The translations under genes and the position numbers were made by a program. Shown in pieces: positions 8,485 through 16,057 of a stretch of DNA of 53,048 bases. The notes beneath the pieces were generated by a model, which was given only the letters and a program-made list of their open reading frames with translations, did no database searches and was not told where the DNA came from. This DNA is from Actinomycetes bacterium (GTDB lineage Bacteria; Actinomycetota; Acidimicrobiia; Acidimicrobiales; RAAP-2): the NCBI GenBank assembly GCA_021815645.1, contig JAKBAB010000003.1:1-53048 (forward strand). The letters run 5' to 3'. Positions within the stretch are counted from its first letter, which is position 1. Every line of letters starts with the position of its first letter.

Positions 8485-9051
8485 TCATGATGAGGGGCGG
8501 AATGATCCGGGCGACTCCTGCGTGACGTGGTAGTCGAGCAGCAGTGATCCCGTCGGAGAAGTGACACCACTGATTAACTCCAACTGCCTCGGAATCGATT
8601 CCGGGAAGAGTCGTCGACCGCGCCCCTGCAGGGCGGGGGCGACGATAAGGCGTAACTCGTCAACGGCGCCGCTCGCAATAAAGGACTGGGTCAAAGTGAT
8701 ACTTCCGTGAATCCCGATGTCACCTCCGGACTCTTGCTTCAGTGCCGCGAGAAACTCGAGTGGTTCGTTTCCCACGACGGTAGTGTTCGTCCAGATCGCC
8801 CCCAACTTGGAAGATGTCACTACAAATTTCTTCACCGAATTAATGAAGGTGGCGAAGGGCTCTATGTCGCTCTGCGGCCAAAATTCCGCCCACTCGTCGT
8901 ACGTGCGGCGTCCCAGGAACACTGCGTCTTGAGTCGCGATGACGCGGCCACCAAACTCATCCATCTCCTCATCGAAGTTGGTTAGAAATGTGTCGGGTCT
9001 CTCCGCTACTCCGTCGAGTGAAATAAATGCCGAAGCGACTACTTTGCGCAT
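8485..9051 (-). CDS. Dihydrofolate reductase-like (RibD C-terminal domain) protein
   Basis: Member of the DHFR/RibD_C reductase family as found in YwjB/YyaP-type proteins, 188 residues. Motifs: KVVASAFISLDGVAE at the N-terminus, LGRRTYDEWAEFWP, VVTSSKL, the nucleotide-binding GDIGIHGSITLTQSFI (compare GGxxLxxxLL) and DELRLIVAPALQGRGRRLFP. It probably reduces a small substrate with NADPH, but such proteins are not true DHFRs and the substrate is unknown. ATG at 9051 after a purine-rich GGGGAAG. Confidence 0.85.
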   Translation of the reverse strand: MRKVVASAFISLDGVAERPDTFLTNFDEEMDEFGGRVIATQDAVFLGRRTYDEWAEFWPQSDIEPFATFINSVKKFVVTSSKLGAIWTNTTVVGNEPLEFLAALKQESGGDIGIHGSITLTQSFIASGAVDELRLIVAPALQGRGRRLFPESIPRQLELISGVTSPTGSLLLDYHVTQESPGSFRPSS

Positions 9052-9383
9052 ACTTCCCCTCCCGCGTGTCGAAAAGCGACAATCTTACGCACGTGACTCG
9101 CAGTATGCGGCCAAAGGCGGATTTCGAATGCGCGTGTTACGACAGCTTAAGCTACCCCCAACCCTCGAGAACGTTCGATGGACGTTGAACCTCTCAACTA
9201 GCGAATCTCGCGTGGCGTGCGTCGGAGTAGGCGACGAATGCTCGCGCACGACTTGAATACGTAAAGCAAGTTCTCGCACGCTCGACCGTGTGATGAAAGC
9301 GACCCCGACGGAGACCGAAGGCTTTCGGCGGGGTCGCTACTTTGTCCTCAAACTGCAATAAAGAGTATTAACACAGGTCAGCG
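9052..9383. other. Gene-poor stretch
   Basis: Between the DHFR-like gene and a doubtful minus-strand ORF I see no convincing gene. It includes the orphan hairpin at 9298-9338. The ORF at 9085-9279 (minus) has no motif and no ribosome-binding site. This begins about 1.2 kb of lower-density DNA that ends at the first cyclase gene. Confidence 0.4.
9298..9338 (+). terminator. Orphan terminator-like hairpin
   Basis: AGCGACCCCG and CGGGGTCGCT form a perfect 10-bp stem; inside it CCGAA and TTCGG form a second short stem around GGCT. It is followed by TACTTTGTCC on the plus strand. No intact gene ends here, so it may be the surviving terminator of a deleted gene at the edge of the accessory region. 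Strand is uncertain. Confidence 0.5.
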
Positions 9384-9803
9384 TTAATATTCCGTCGGAG
9401 TTCGCCGGATTTCGTCTTCTGGCTTCGTCCAAATTTGCGTGTCGACTTCACTCGCAACCCAGGCCCCATAAGTATTTTCCATTGTCCAATGTCTCAGAAC
9501 TATGTGAATCCAGTTGCCGCGATAGTTATTTTGCGCCCCAATGGACTTGCTTCTTTTGGTCTTTCGTCTGGGGATGGTGCGAACCTTCAGCGGGGACACG
9601 CGTAGTTGTCCGAGGGTTATTGCAAGGCAACCCGACTCGAGGTCTCGGCGAGCGGAGGTCCGACTCGAAATTTGCGTTTGAAGAACAACATCGATGTCAA
9701 CCGCGCTGGATTCGAGTTCGGGGCAACCCCAATTGAACAGGGTGCTCAGCCACAAGGGTCTGTTAGCCCCTGAGAAACTGACGGTTCTCCGCTTGCCGGA
9801 CAT
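9384..9803 (-). CDS. Doubtful hypothetical protein
   Basis: A 139-residue ORF starting MSGKRRTV. I do not recognise it. The base composition appears lower in GC than the neighbouring genes, and no other gene competes for this stretch. The C-terminal part (WIHIVLRHWTMENTYGAWVASE) reads like protein rather than a shadow frame, but no clear ribosome-binding site or family supports it. It may be a remnant of imported DNA. Confidence 0.3.
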   Translation of the reverse strand: MSGKRRTVSFSGANRPLWLSTLFNWGCPELESSAVDIDVVLQTQISSRTSARRDLESGCLAITLGQLRVSPLKVRTIPRRKTKRSKSIGAQNNYRGNWIHIVLRHWTMENTYGAWVASEVDTQIWTKPEDEIRRTPTEY

Positions 9804-9924
9804 CTCACATAGTTGGTAGTTGCGGCAGTTATGAATGCAGATTCATAGCGTCCAACGGGACGTCGAAATCGCTATCCAAAGCCATTCGGACGTCTCTGCT
9901 GCTCCATTCATTACTCACCACCGC

Positions 9925-10083
9925 ACGATGAACGACGTGGCCCGAGAGTTGGGGATCGTCGAAGGGAATCTCGGCCGCTGGGTCCGCCAGGAGCGCGTCG
10001 AGCGAGCTGATCGATAAGGTCTTGCCAGTGCGGAATATTCAAAGATCTTTCAGTCGCGTCGTAAGCTGCACCAGGTCAGCTGA
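9925..10083 (+). pseudogene. Decayed IS3-type OrfA (transposase) remnant
   Basis: The frame reads MNDVARELGIVEGNLGRWVRQERVERADR, a helix-turn-helix segment typical of IS3-family OrfA (VARELGxxxGTLxxWVRQ). It then meets TAA at 10015-10017, and the same frame continues as GLASAEYSKIFQSRRKLHQVS before TGA at 10081-10083; the continuation also resembles OrfA (GLTxAExxEIxxLRRxxxxL). The frame is thus interrupted and no OrfB or terminal repeats are visible. It marks past insertion activity at the left side of the island. Confidence 0.6.
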
Positions 10084-10331
10084 GAATTCGACAATTTAGA
10101 TCGATCGCAGCGACCGGCAAATCGGGTTCTCATTAGCGACGAGTTCCGTCGAAGTGAACCATTGCCGAGCGTCGCAATTTCCGACGGTTCGTGGATCTCA
10201 CGTCAGCAGCGACGAGTTTCGACTCCACCGCTCTTCTGGCTCCACTAGAAATCCACTGGGGCTGCGATGCGCGTGGCGTATTCTGAGCCCTGGGTCGGAA
10301 TCTTTGAACCTCGAGGAAATGAGGGCGTACG

Positions 10332-13300
10332 TTGTCGTGCCAGGTGTGCTCAGGGGAGAACCCAGTCGGCAAGCGATTCTGCGGGGACTGCGGCGCGCCT
10401 CTCGCGCGAACCTGCCCTTCGTGCGGCGCTGAGGCCCGACCTGACAAGAGATTCTGCGCTGACTGCGGCGCCCTATTGGATAGCGCCACCGACGTAACGG
10501 CGTCGAACATGACCCAGCCCGTGTCACCTACCGGCGGCGCCGTGGTTGGGGCAGCACCGAGCACTGAGATTCGACATGTCTCGGTACTGTTCTGTGATCT
10601 CGTGGGCTTCACGGGGCTTTCGGAGTCTCGCGATCCGGCGGACGTCCGCGAACTGCTCTCGGGTTACTTCGATCTCGCCCGAGTGATCGTCGGTCGTTAC
10701 GGTGGGCTGGTCGAGAAGTTCATTGGAGACGCCGTCATGGCGGTGTGGGGCGCTCCGGTCGCCAACGAGGACGACGCCGAGCGTGCCGTGCGAGCCGCAC
10801 TCGAGCTCATCTCCGCGGTCGCCGCCTTCGGCCGTGACCACCGCGTCGATCTCGCAGCGCGCGTGGGGGTGGTGACGGGTGACGCGGCGACCACCGAGAC
10901 GCCAGAGGAGGGCATGGTGATTGGCGATCGGGTGAACACCGCCGCTCGCATTCAGTCCATCGCGCGGGTGGGTTCTTGTTACGTGGATGAGATGACGCGC
11001 ACCGCTACCGCCGCAGCCATTGAGTACAACGACATCGGTGAGCACGAGTTAAAGGGAAAAGTTGAGCCGCTGCGTCTCTTCGAGGCGACGCGGGTGATTG
11101 CCGCGACGGCTGGATCGCAACGATCGACCGTGCTCGAAGCACCCTTCCTCGGCCGCGACCATGAACTGCGCCTACTCAAAGATCTGTTTCACGTCGCGGC
11201 CGAGCGGCACTCGGCGCGCCTCGTGCTCGTGTCGGGCGTCGCTGGCGTCGGCAAGTCCCGACTGGCCTGGGAGTTCTACAAATACGTTGATGGGCTAGCC
11301 GTAGACGTGCTCTGGCACAGTGGACGCTGCCTGTCTTACGGCGATGGCGTGAGTTACTGGGCACTGTCGGAGATGATTCGCGCCCGGTTGCAGATCGGGG
11401 AAGAGGACTCCCTCGATCTCATCGGCGCTCGCCTTCGTTCCGGGCTCGAGCGCTGGATCCTCGATCCCAACGAGCGTTCCTTCATCGAACCCCGCCTGGC
11501 CCAACTCCTCGGACTTTCGACGGGCCTCGTCCTCGAGCGTGAGGAACTCTTCGCTGGATGGCGCCTATTCTTCGAACGCTTAGCCGAACACCTGCCGGTC
11601 GTCATGGTCGTTGAGGACCTGCAGTGGGCCGACGCTGGACTGACCGACTTCCTGGATTACCTACTCGACTGGTCGGCCGACCACGCCATCTACCTCTTGA
11701 TCCTCACCCGACCCGAAGGAGCGAGGCGCCGTGGCCTCGTGCTCAGCCGCCGCAACCTCACCAGCCTGACGCTCGATCCCTTGCCCGAAGAAGTGATGGG
11801 CGAGATACTTGACGCACTGGTGGTGGAGCTTCCCGCCGAAGCGCGCCACCGCATCATCGAGCGGGCCGAAGGCATCCCGCTCTACGCCGTGGAGACGGTG
11901 CGCAGTTTGATGGACCGGGGCACTCTGCTTCGTGAACTTGACGGGACCCTGCGCCTGATCGGCGAGCTCGGAGCCCTGGAGATCCCACCGGGGCTCAAGG
12001 CCCTCATCGCCTCACGCCTTGATTCCCTCACTGATGACGAGCGACGGTTGATCAAAGAGTGCGCCGTTTTGGGGGACTCCTTTCCCCGTCAGGCCATCGA
12101 AGCGCTCACCGACGCCGATCCCGCGATACTCGACGGACTCCTGGCTTCACTGGTGCGCAAAGAGGTGCTGACCGTGCGAGCTGACAAGCTCTCACCGGAG
12201 CGGGGCAATTACGCCTTTACCCAATCGTTGATTCGTTCCGTGGCGTACGACTCCTTGACCCGCTCCGAACGCAAGGCCCGACACGTGAGGACCGCGGCCC
12301 ACCTGCGCCGAGTCTTCCCCGACGAGGGTGCCGACGTCATAGAGATCATCGCCTCCCACCTGAGGGACGCTTACCAAGCGGCCAGCGGCGACTCGGACGT
12401 CGAGGAGCTGCGGGCCCTGGCGGTCACGGCCTACATTGGCGCTGGCGAGCGGGCGGAGTCGGTCGGCGCGCCGGCCGCGGCCGAGGCGGCCTTCGTCACC
12501 GCTTTGGCACTGAGTACCAACGAGGTCGGTCGGGCGACTCTATTGGAGAAGGCGGGCTCAATGGCCAGCCTGGTTGGGGCCAGTGATCGGGCGAAGGCTC
12601 ATCTCGAGGCGGCGGTGACTATCCACGTGGAAAATGGACGGGTAGTCGAAGCAGCGAGGGTGACCCAGAAGCTGGCCGCGGTGGTGGCGAACCTGGGCCG
12701 CGTCGAGGAGTCGGTTGCCCTGCTGCGCTCGGCACTCTCCTCACTCGATCCAGACAGTGCCCCCCCAACGGTGATCGCGGATCTCAATTATCAACTGGGG
12801 TGGAACCTTTGGTTCGCTGGGCGCCCCGCTGAATTGGCTGAGAGCATTGACCACGTCTTGACCCTGGCGCAGCACTTCGAACTGGCCGAGACCTTGGCCC
12901 GCGCACTGCGGGCCAAGGGATATCTCCTCTCCGGCGAAGGTCGTATGGCCGAAGCGTTCCTTTACATGGAAGCCAGCCTCGCGATCGCACGCGACAATGG
13001 TCTGGTGAGCGTCGAGTTGCTCACGGAGAACGCATTATCTGATCTCTCGATGTGCTTTGACCGTTCGGGATCCGAAGAGCACTGCCTGGCCGGCCTAGCC
13101 CTGGCGAGGCGTCGGGGGGCTCGCAGGGCCGAACAGGAACTGACTAACAACTTGATGTACATATTGACCGTCGCCGGCCGATTTGATGAGGCGGAGCAAC
13201 GCGCAAACGAGTTCCTGGAGTCGAGTTCCGGTGACGCCTTATTTGATTTAAACATTCTGCACTCGCGTCTGTGTTTCGTCGCCGCACTTCGCGGAGACAC

Positions 13301-13886
13301 GGAGGGAGCGAGACTCCACTTCGCGCATTGTCACGACTTCGCCGATACCGACGACATCCAGGATGCGGCAATGTACGCGTCGTTAGTGACGGCGATCGCC
13401 CTGGCCGAAGGAGACCATCGACGGGCTCTCGAGGCGGCTACTCAAACCTTGGACATCTGTATGAACCAAGCTCGGCTTCCCTCACACGAATCAGTGCGCG
13501 CCGCATACCCAGATGGCGTAGACGCCGCCCTCGCCCTCGGCGATCTCGACGCCGTCGATCGAATGGTGGCCCTCTTCGCCGGCCGGCCACCTGGGGCGGT
13601 GCCCCCGTTTCTTCGTATACACGTGCGTCGGGCACGGGCGCTGGCGGCGTCGGCGCGAGGTGACGACACCGAGGTGGAGACGGATCTCCGCGACGCGGAG
13701 GCGGACGTGGCCAACCTCGGGTACCGGTACTGGCAGGCTCGTTTCCAACTCGACTTAGCGGAGTGGTTGGCGCGTCAGGGCCGATCCGAGGAGGCCCGGG
13801 GGGTCGCCAAATCAGCGGCGGCGACTTTTGAGGACCTGCGCGTCGCTCCCATGCTTCTTCGAGCCCGTTCGATTTCCATCGCGTAG
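10332..13886 (+). CDS. Zinc-ribbon / class III cyclase / ATPase / TPR protein
   Basis: A 1184-residue multidomain regulator. Residues 3-49 form two zinc ribbons (CQVC..CGDC, CPSC..CADC). About 75-250 is a class III nucleotidyl cyclase domain: metal-binding Asp in VLFCDLVGFTG (about 86) and in GDAVMAVWG (about 131), and the NTAAR motif with Asn and Arg. About 260-600 is an AAA_16-like ATPase with Walker A GVAGVGKS (about 301) and Walker B VVEDLQWAD (about 424). The remainder is alpha-helical TPR-like repeats. It likely makes a cyclic nucleotide (cAMP or cGMP not resolved) under control of the sensor/ATPase part. The TTG start fits the zinc ribbon and has AGGG seven bases upstream. It precedes the dioxygenase operon by 371 bp. 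Confidence 0.88.
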   Translation: MSCQVCSGENPVGKRFCGDCGAPLARTCPSCGAEARPDKRFCADCGALLDSATDVTASNMTQPVSPTGGAVVGAAPSTEIRHVSVLFCDLVGFTGLSESRDPADVRELLSGYFDLARVIVGRYGGLVEKFIGDAVMAVWGAPVANEDDAERAVRAALELISAVAAFGRDHRVDLAARVGVVTGDAATTETPEEGMVIGDRVNTAARIQSIARVGSCYVDEMTRTATAAAIEYNDIGEHELKGKVEPLRLFEATRVIAATAGSQRSTVLEAPFLGRDHELRLLKDLFHVAAERHSARLVLVSGVAGVGKSRLAWEFYKYVDGLAVDVLWHSGRCLSYGDGVSYWALSEMIRARLQIGEEDSLDLIGARLRSGLERWILDPNERSFIEPRLAQLLGLSTGLVLEREELFAGWRLFFERLAEHLPVVMVVEDLQWADAGLTDFLDYLLDWSADHAIYLLILTRPEGARRRGLVLSRRNLTSLTLDPLPEEVMGEILDALVVELPAEARHRIIERAEGIPLYAVETVRSLMDRGTLLRELDGTLRLIGELGALEIPPGLKALIASRLDSLTDDERRLIKECAVLGDSFPRQAIEALTDADPAILDGLLASLVRKEVLTVRADKLSPERGNYAFTQSLIRSVAYDSLTRSERKARHVRTAAHLRRVFPDEGADVIEIIASHLRDAYQAASGDSDVEELRALAVTAYIGAGERAESVGAPAAAEAAFVTALALSTNEVGRATLLEKAGSMASLVGASDRAKAHLEAAVTIHVENGRVVEAARVTQKLAAVVANLGRVEESVALLRSALSSLDPDSAPPTVIADLNYQLGWNLWFAGRPAELAESIDHVLTLAQHFELAETLARALRAKGYLLSGEGRMAEAFLYMEASLAIARDNGLVSVELLTENALSDLSMCFDRSGSEEHCLAGLALARRRGARRAEQELTNNLMYILTVAGRFDEAEQRANEFLESSSGDALFDLNILHSRLCFVAALRGDTEGARLHFAHCHDFADTDDIQDAAMYASLVTAIALAEGDHRRALEAATQTLDICMNQARLPSHESVRAAYPDGVDAALALGDLDAVDRMVALFAGRPPGAVPPFLRIHVRRARALAASARGDDTEVETDLRDAEADVANLGYRYWQARFQLDLAEWLARQGRSEEARGVAKSAAATFEDLRVAPMLLRARSISIA

Positions 13887-13984
13887 TGCGGCGGTCACCG
13901 GCGACATGCAAGCACGCAAAAGTCCACGAGTGCAAGTTCGATAGCGCCCGCCGGAGAACGTGAGTAATCACCGAGGAGGTCGCT

Positions 13985-14068
13985 GTGAACGCGATCGTCG
14001 CTCCCGAGACGATGACCGGTCGCGACGGGGTCACCGTTCACCGTTTACCCCATCAGCGAGTGAGCTAA
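13985..14068 (+). CDS. Possible 27-residue leader peptide
   Basis: A GTG codon sits five bases after GAGGAGG, one of the best ribosome-binding sites in the window, and opens a 27-codon frame (starting MNAIVAPETMTG) ending in TAA just before the hairpin at 14082. No family is recognised. It may be a leader peptide, the start of a decayed gene, or chance. Confidence 0.25.
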   Translation: MNAIVAPETMTGRDGVTVHRLPHQRVS

Positions 14069-14081
14069 CGCATGAATGGGC

Positions 14082-14115
14082 GCGTTCCTGCGAACTTACG
14101 TCTCCGTAGGAACGC
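14082..14115 (+). terminator. Hairpin between first cyclase and dioxygenase genes
   Basis: GCGTTCCTGCG and CGTAGGAACGC pair over 11 positions (one G-T wobble) with a 12-nt loop. It could terminate the first cyclase transcript or act as a leader structure of the downstream operon. No U-tract follows on either strand. Confidence 0.4.
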
Positions 14116-14257
14116 TCAGGATTGACGGCTTCGTTGGAGTATTCGATGATGCCCGTCGCAGTAGCTCAGAAACCGCGGGCATACGCAAATTGGGAGAGCG
14201 ACGGCTAGTATCACGAGTCAATAGACCCGGTTGGTCTTGGTTTGGGGGTAGCCGCTA

Positions 14258-16048
14258 TTGCGTGACGGACTCATCAAACGCCGCTTCATGAGTGTGACGA
14301 GTTATCTCGACTACAACCGGGGCTGGGACCGTCTCCCTAAACCCTTGGCGTTGCTCACCTTGTTCGGCCTTCGCATGGTGCTTCGTAGAAATAATCTCTT
14401 CGACACCAGCGGTCAGCCGGTCCCGTGGGGACCAGAGGTGCCCACGGGACCTCGGAGTTTTTCGCGATCGTCGGATGGGAGAGGGACGGATCCCATCTAT
14501 CCCGACATCGGCAGTGCGGGAGCCCGGTTTGGGCGCAACGTGCCCATTGAAGGAACCTACCCAAATGATGTATTGAATCCCAATCCGCGAACGATCGCCA
14601 ACGAACTGCTGGCCCGACGTCGCTTTATCCCGGCCACGACGCTCAATCTCCTCGCCGCCGCCTGGATTCAGTTCGAAGTGCATGACTGGATGAGTCACGG
14701 CACGAACCTGGCCGACGATCCCTGGGAAGTGGAGCTAGACGAAGATGATCCGTGGCCCGTGCATCCCATGAAGATCCAGCGCACGAAAGTCGACGCGACC
14801 TCCGACGGCGGACCACCGACTTATCGCAACACCGAGACGCACTGGTGGGACGCATCACAGGTGTACGGGAGCAGTCTCATCTTCGAAGCGACGCTCCGGA
14901 CGTATCACCGAGGTCGGGTGAAGTTGACGTCCAACGGCGAGTTGACCTTCGACCCGCCGAATATGCCGCCGCTTCCCGGAGTCGACCTCGCCGCGATGAC
15001 CAACAACTGGTGGCTGGGTCTCGCCATGATGCACACGTTATTCATGCGCGAACACAACGCCATCTGCGAACTGCTCGCCTCCCTGCACCCCGATTGGGAC
15101 GACCAACAACTCTTCGATCACGCTCGACTGATAAACGCCGCCCTGATCGCGCGAATCCACACCGTGGAGTGGACTCCGGCGCTGCTGGCCGACTCGGACA
15201 TGGAGACGGGCATGAATTTCAACTGGTGGGGAATCCAGGGTAAGTGGCTGTGGAAGCACGTTGGGCGCCTTACCAAGAGTGAGGAGTTCAGTGGCGTCCC
15301 CGGATCGGACCTGTACTACCACGGCACGCCGTACTCCATGACCGAGGAGTTCATGTCCGTCTACCGCATGCATCCGCTCATCCCGGACGATTACAGCCTC
15401 CGCGAGAGCGCGAGCAACCAACTCATTGGCAACTTCAACTTCACCCAACTGTCGGGCACTTACACCCACGACGTGCTCGACGACGGTCGATTCCGAATGA
15501 AGGACCTCTTTTACTCATTCGGGACGAGCCACCCGGGGGCCATCGCACTGCACAACTATCCCGAGGGATTGCGACATTTCGCGCAACCCGACGGCACGCT
15601 CCTCGACCTGGCCGCAATCGACATTCTGCGCAATCGTGAACGCGGCGTGCCGCGCTACAACGAGTTCCGACGCAAGTTTCACTTGCGGCCCGCCGCCACA
15701 TTCGAGGAGTTCAGCGACGACGCCCAAGTGGTTGGCGACCTCCGGCGGATCTATCGCGACGTGGAGGAAGTCGACCTGATGGTGGGCCTGTACGCGGAGC
15801 GGCTTCCCGAGGGCTTCGCCTTCAGCGACACCGCCTTTAGGGTCTTCATCCTCATGGCGACTCGACGACTCAAGAGCGACCGTTTCTTCACCTACGACTA
15901 CACATCCGAGGTGTACACGAAAGAGGGCATTCAGTGGATCGAGAACAACACTATGAAGTCCGTCCTCCTTCGCCACTACCCGGCACTGCACACCGCTCTT
16001 TCCGGCGTGGAGAACGCCTTCAAGCCGTGGCGTACGGCGCAGAGCTGA
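14258..16048 (+). CDS. Heme fatty-acid alpha-dioxygenase-like protein
   Basis: Animal-heme-peroxidase/cyclooxygenase superfamily, alpha-dioxygenase branch. The distal heme His is H142 in FEVHDWMSHG; TETHWWDASQVYGSS matches the alpha-DOX/peroxidase core; the proximal His is H372 in EFMSVYRMHPLIPDDY, three residues after Tyr369. That Tyr-x-x-His arrangement is the catalytic tyrosyl-radical site of COX and alpha-DOX and is absent from simple peroxidases. The C-terminus (LLRHYPALHTALSG) also resembles alpha-DOX. Length 596 is near plant enzymes (about 620-640). Alpha-DOX turns fatty acids into 2-hydroperoxy acids with O2. TTG start with GGGGG upstream; ATG at 14288 is an alternative. No signal peptide. 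The lipoxygenase-like gene follows by 9 bp. Confidence 0.85.
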   Translation: MRDGLIKRRFMSVTSYLDYNRGWDRLPKPLALLTLFGLRMVLRRNNLFDTSGQPVPWGPEVPTGPRSFSRSSDGRGTDPIYPDIGSAGARFGRNVPIEGTYPNDVLNPNPRTIANELLARRRFIPATTLNLLAAAWIQFEVHDWMSHGTNLADDPWEVELDEDDPWPVHPMKIQRTKVDATSDGGPPTYRNTETHWWDASQVYGSSLIFEATLRTYHRGRVKLTSNGELTFDPPNMPPLPGVDLAAMTNNWWLGLAMMHTLFMREHNAICELLASLHPDWDDQQLFDHARLINAALIARIHTVEWTPALLADSDMETGMNFNWWGIQGKWLWKHVGRLTKSEEFSGVPGSDLYYHGTPYSMTEEFMSVYRMHPLIPDDYSLRESASNQLIGNFNFTQLSGTYTHDVLDDGRFRMKDLFYSFGTSHPGAIALHNYPEGLRHFAQPDGTLLDLAAIDILRNRERGVPRYNEFRRKFHLRPAATFEEFSDDAQVVGDLRRIYRDVEEVDLMVGLYAERLPEGFAFSDTAFRVFILMATRRLKSDRFFTYDYTSEVYTKEGIQWIENNTMKSVLLRHYPALHTALSGVENAFKPWRTAQS

Positions 16049-16057
16049 GGTCGGACG

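Larger units (their letters stand above)
13887..14257. other. Intergenic region upstream of the dioxygenase operon
   Basis: This 371-bp gap holds a possible 27-codon ORF with a strong ribosome-binding site (13985-14068) and an 11-bp hairpin (14082-14115). I found no convincing sigma-70-type promoter, but the distance suggests that the dioxygenase operon has its own promoter here. Confidence 0.4.

Noticed and set aside
9085-9279. Minus-strand ORF of 64 codons
   Set aside because: No ribosome-binding site, no motif, and it lies in gene-poor DNA with overlapping frames on the other strand.
7548-10331. Left attachment-site copy of the tRNA-Val 3' end
   Set aside because: Looked for GGGCGCTGGGGGACTCGAA-like sequence on the left side of the putative island and did not find it.
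13438-14034. Minus-strand ORF of 198 codons at the end of the first cyclase gene
   Set aside because: Pro/Arg-rich shadow of the TPR region without motifs.
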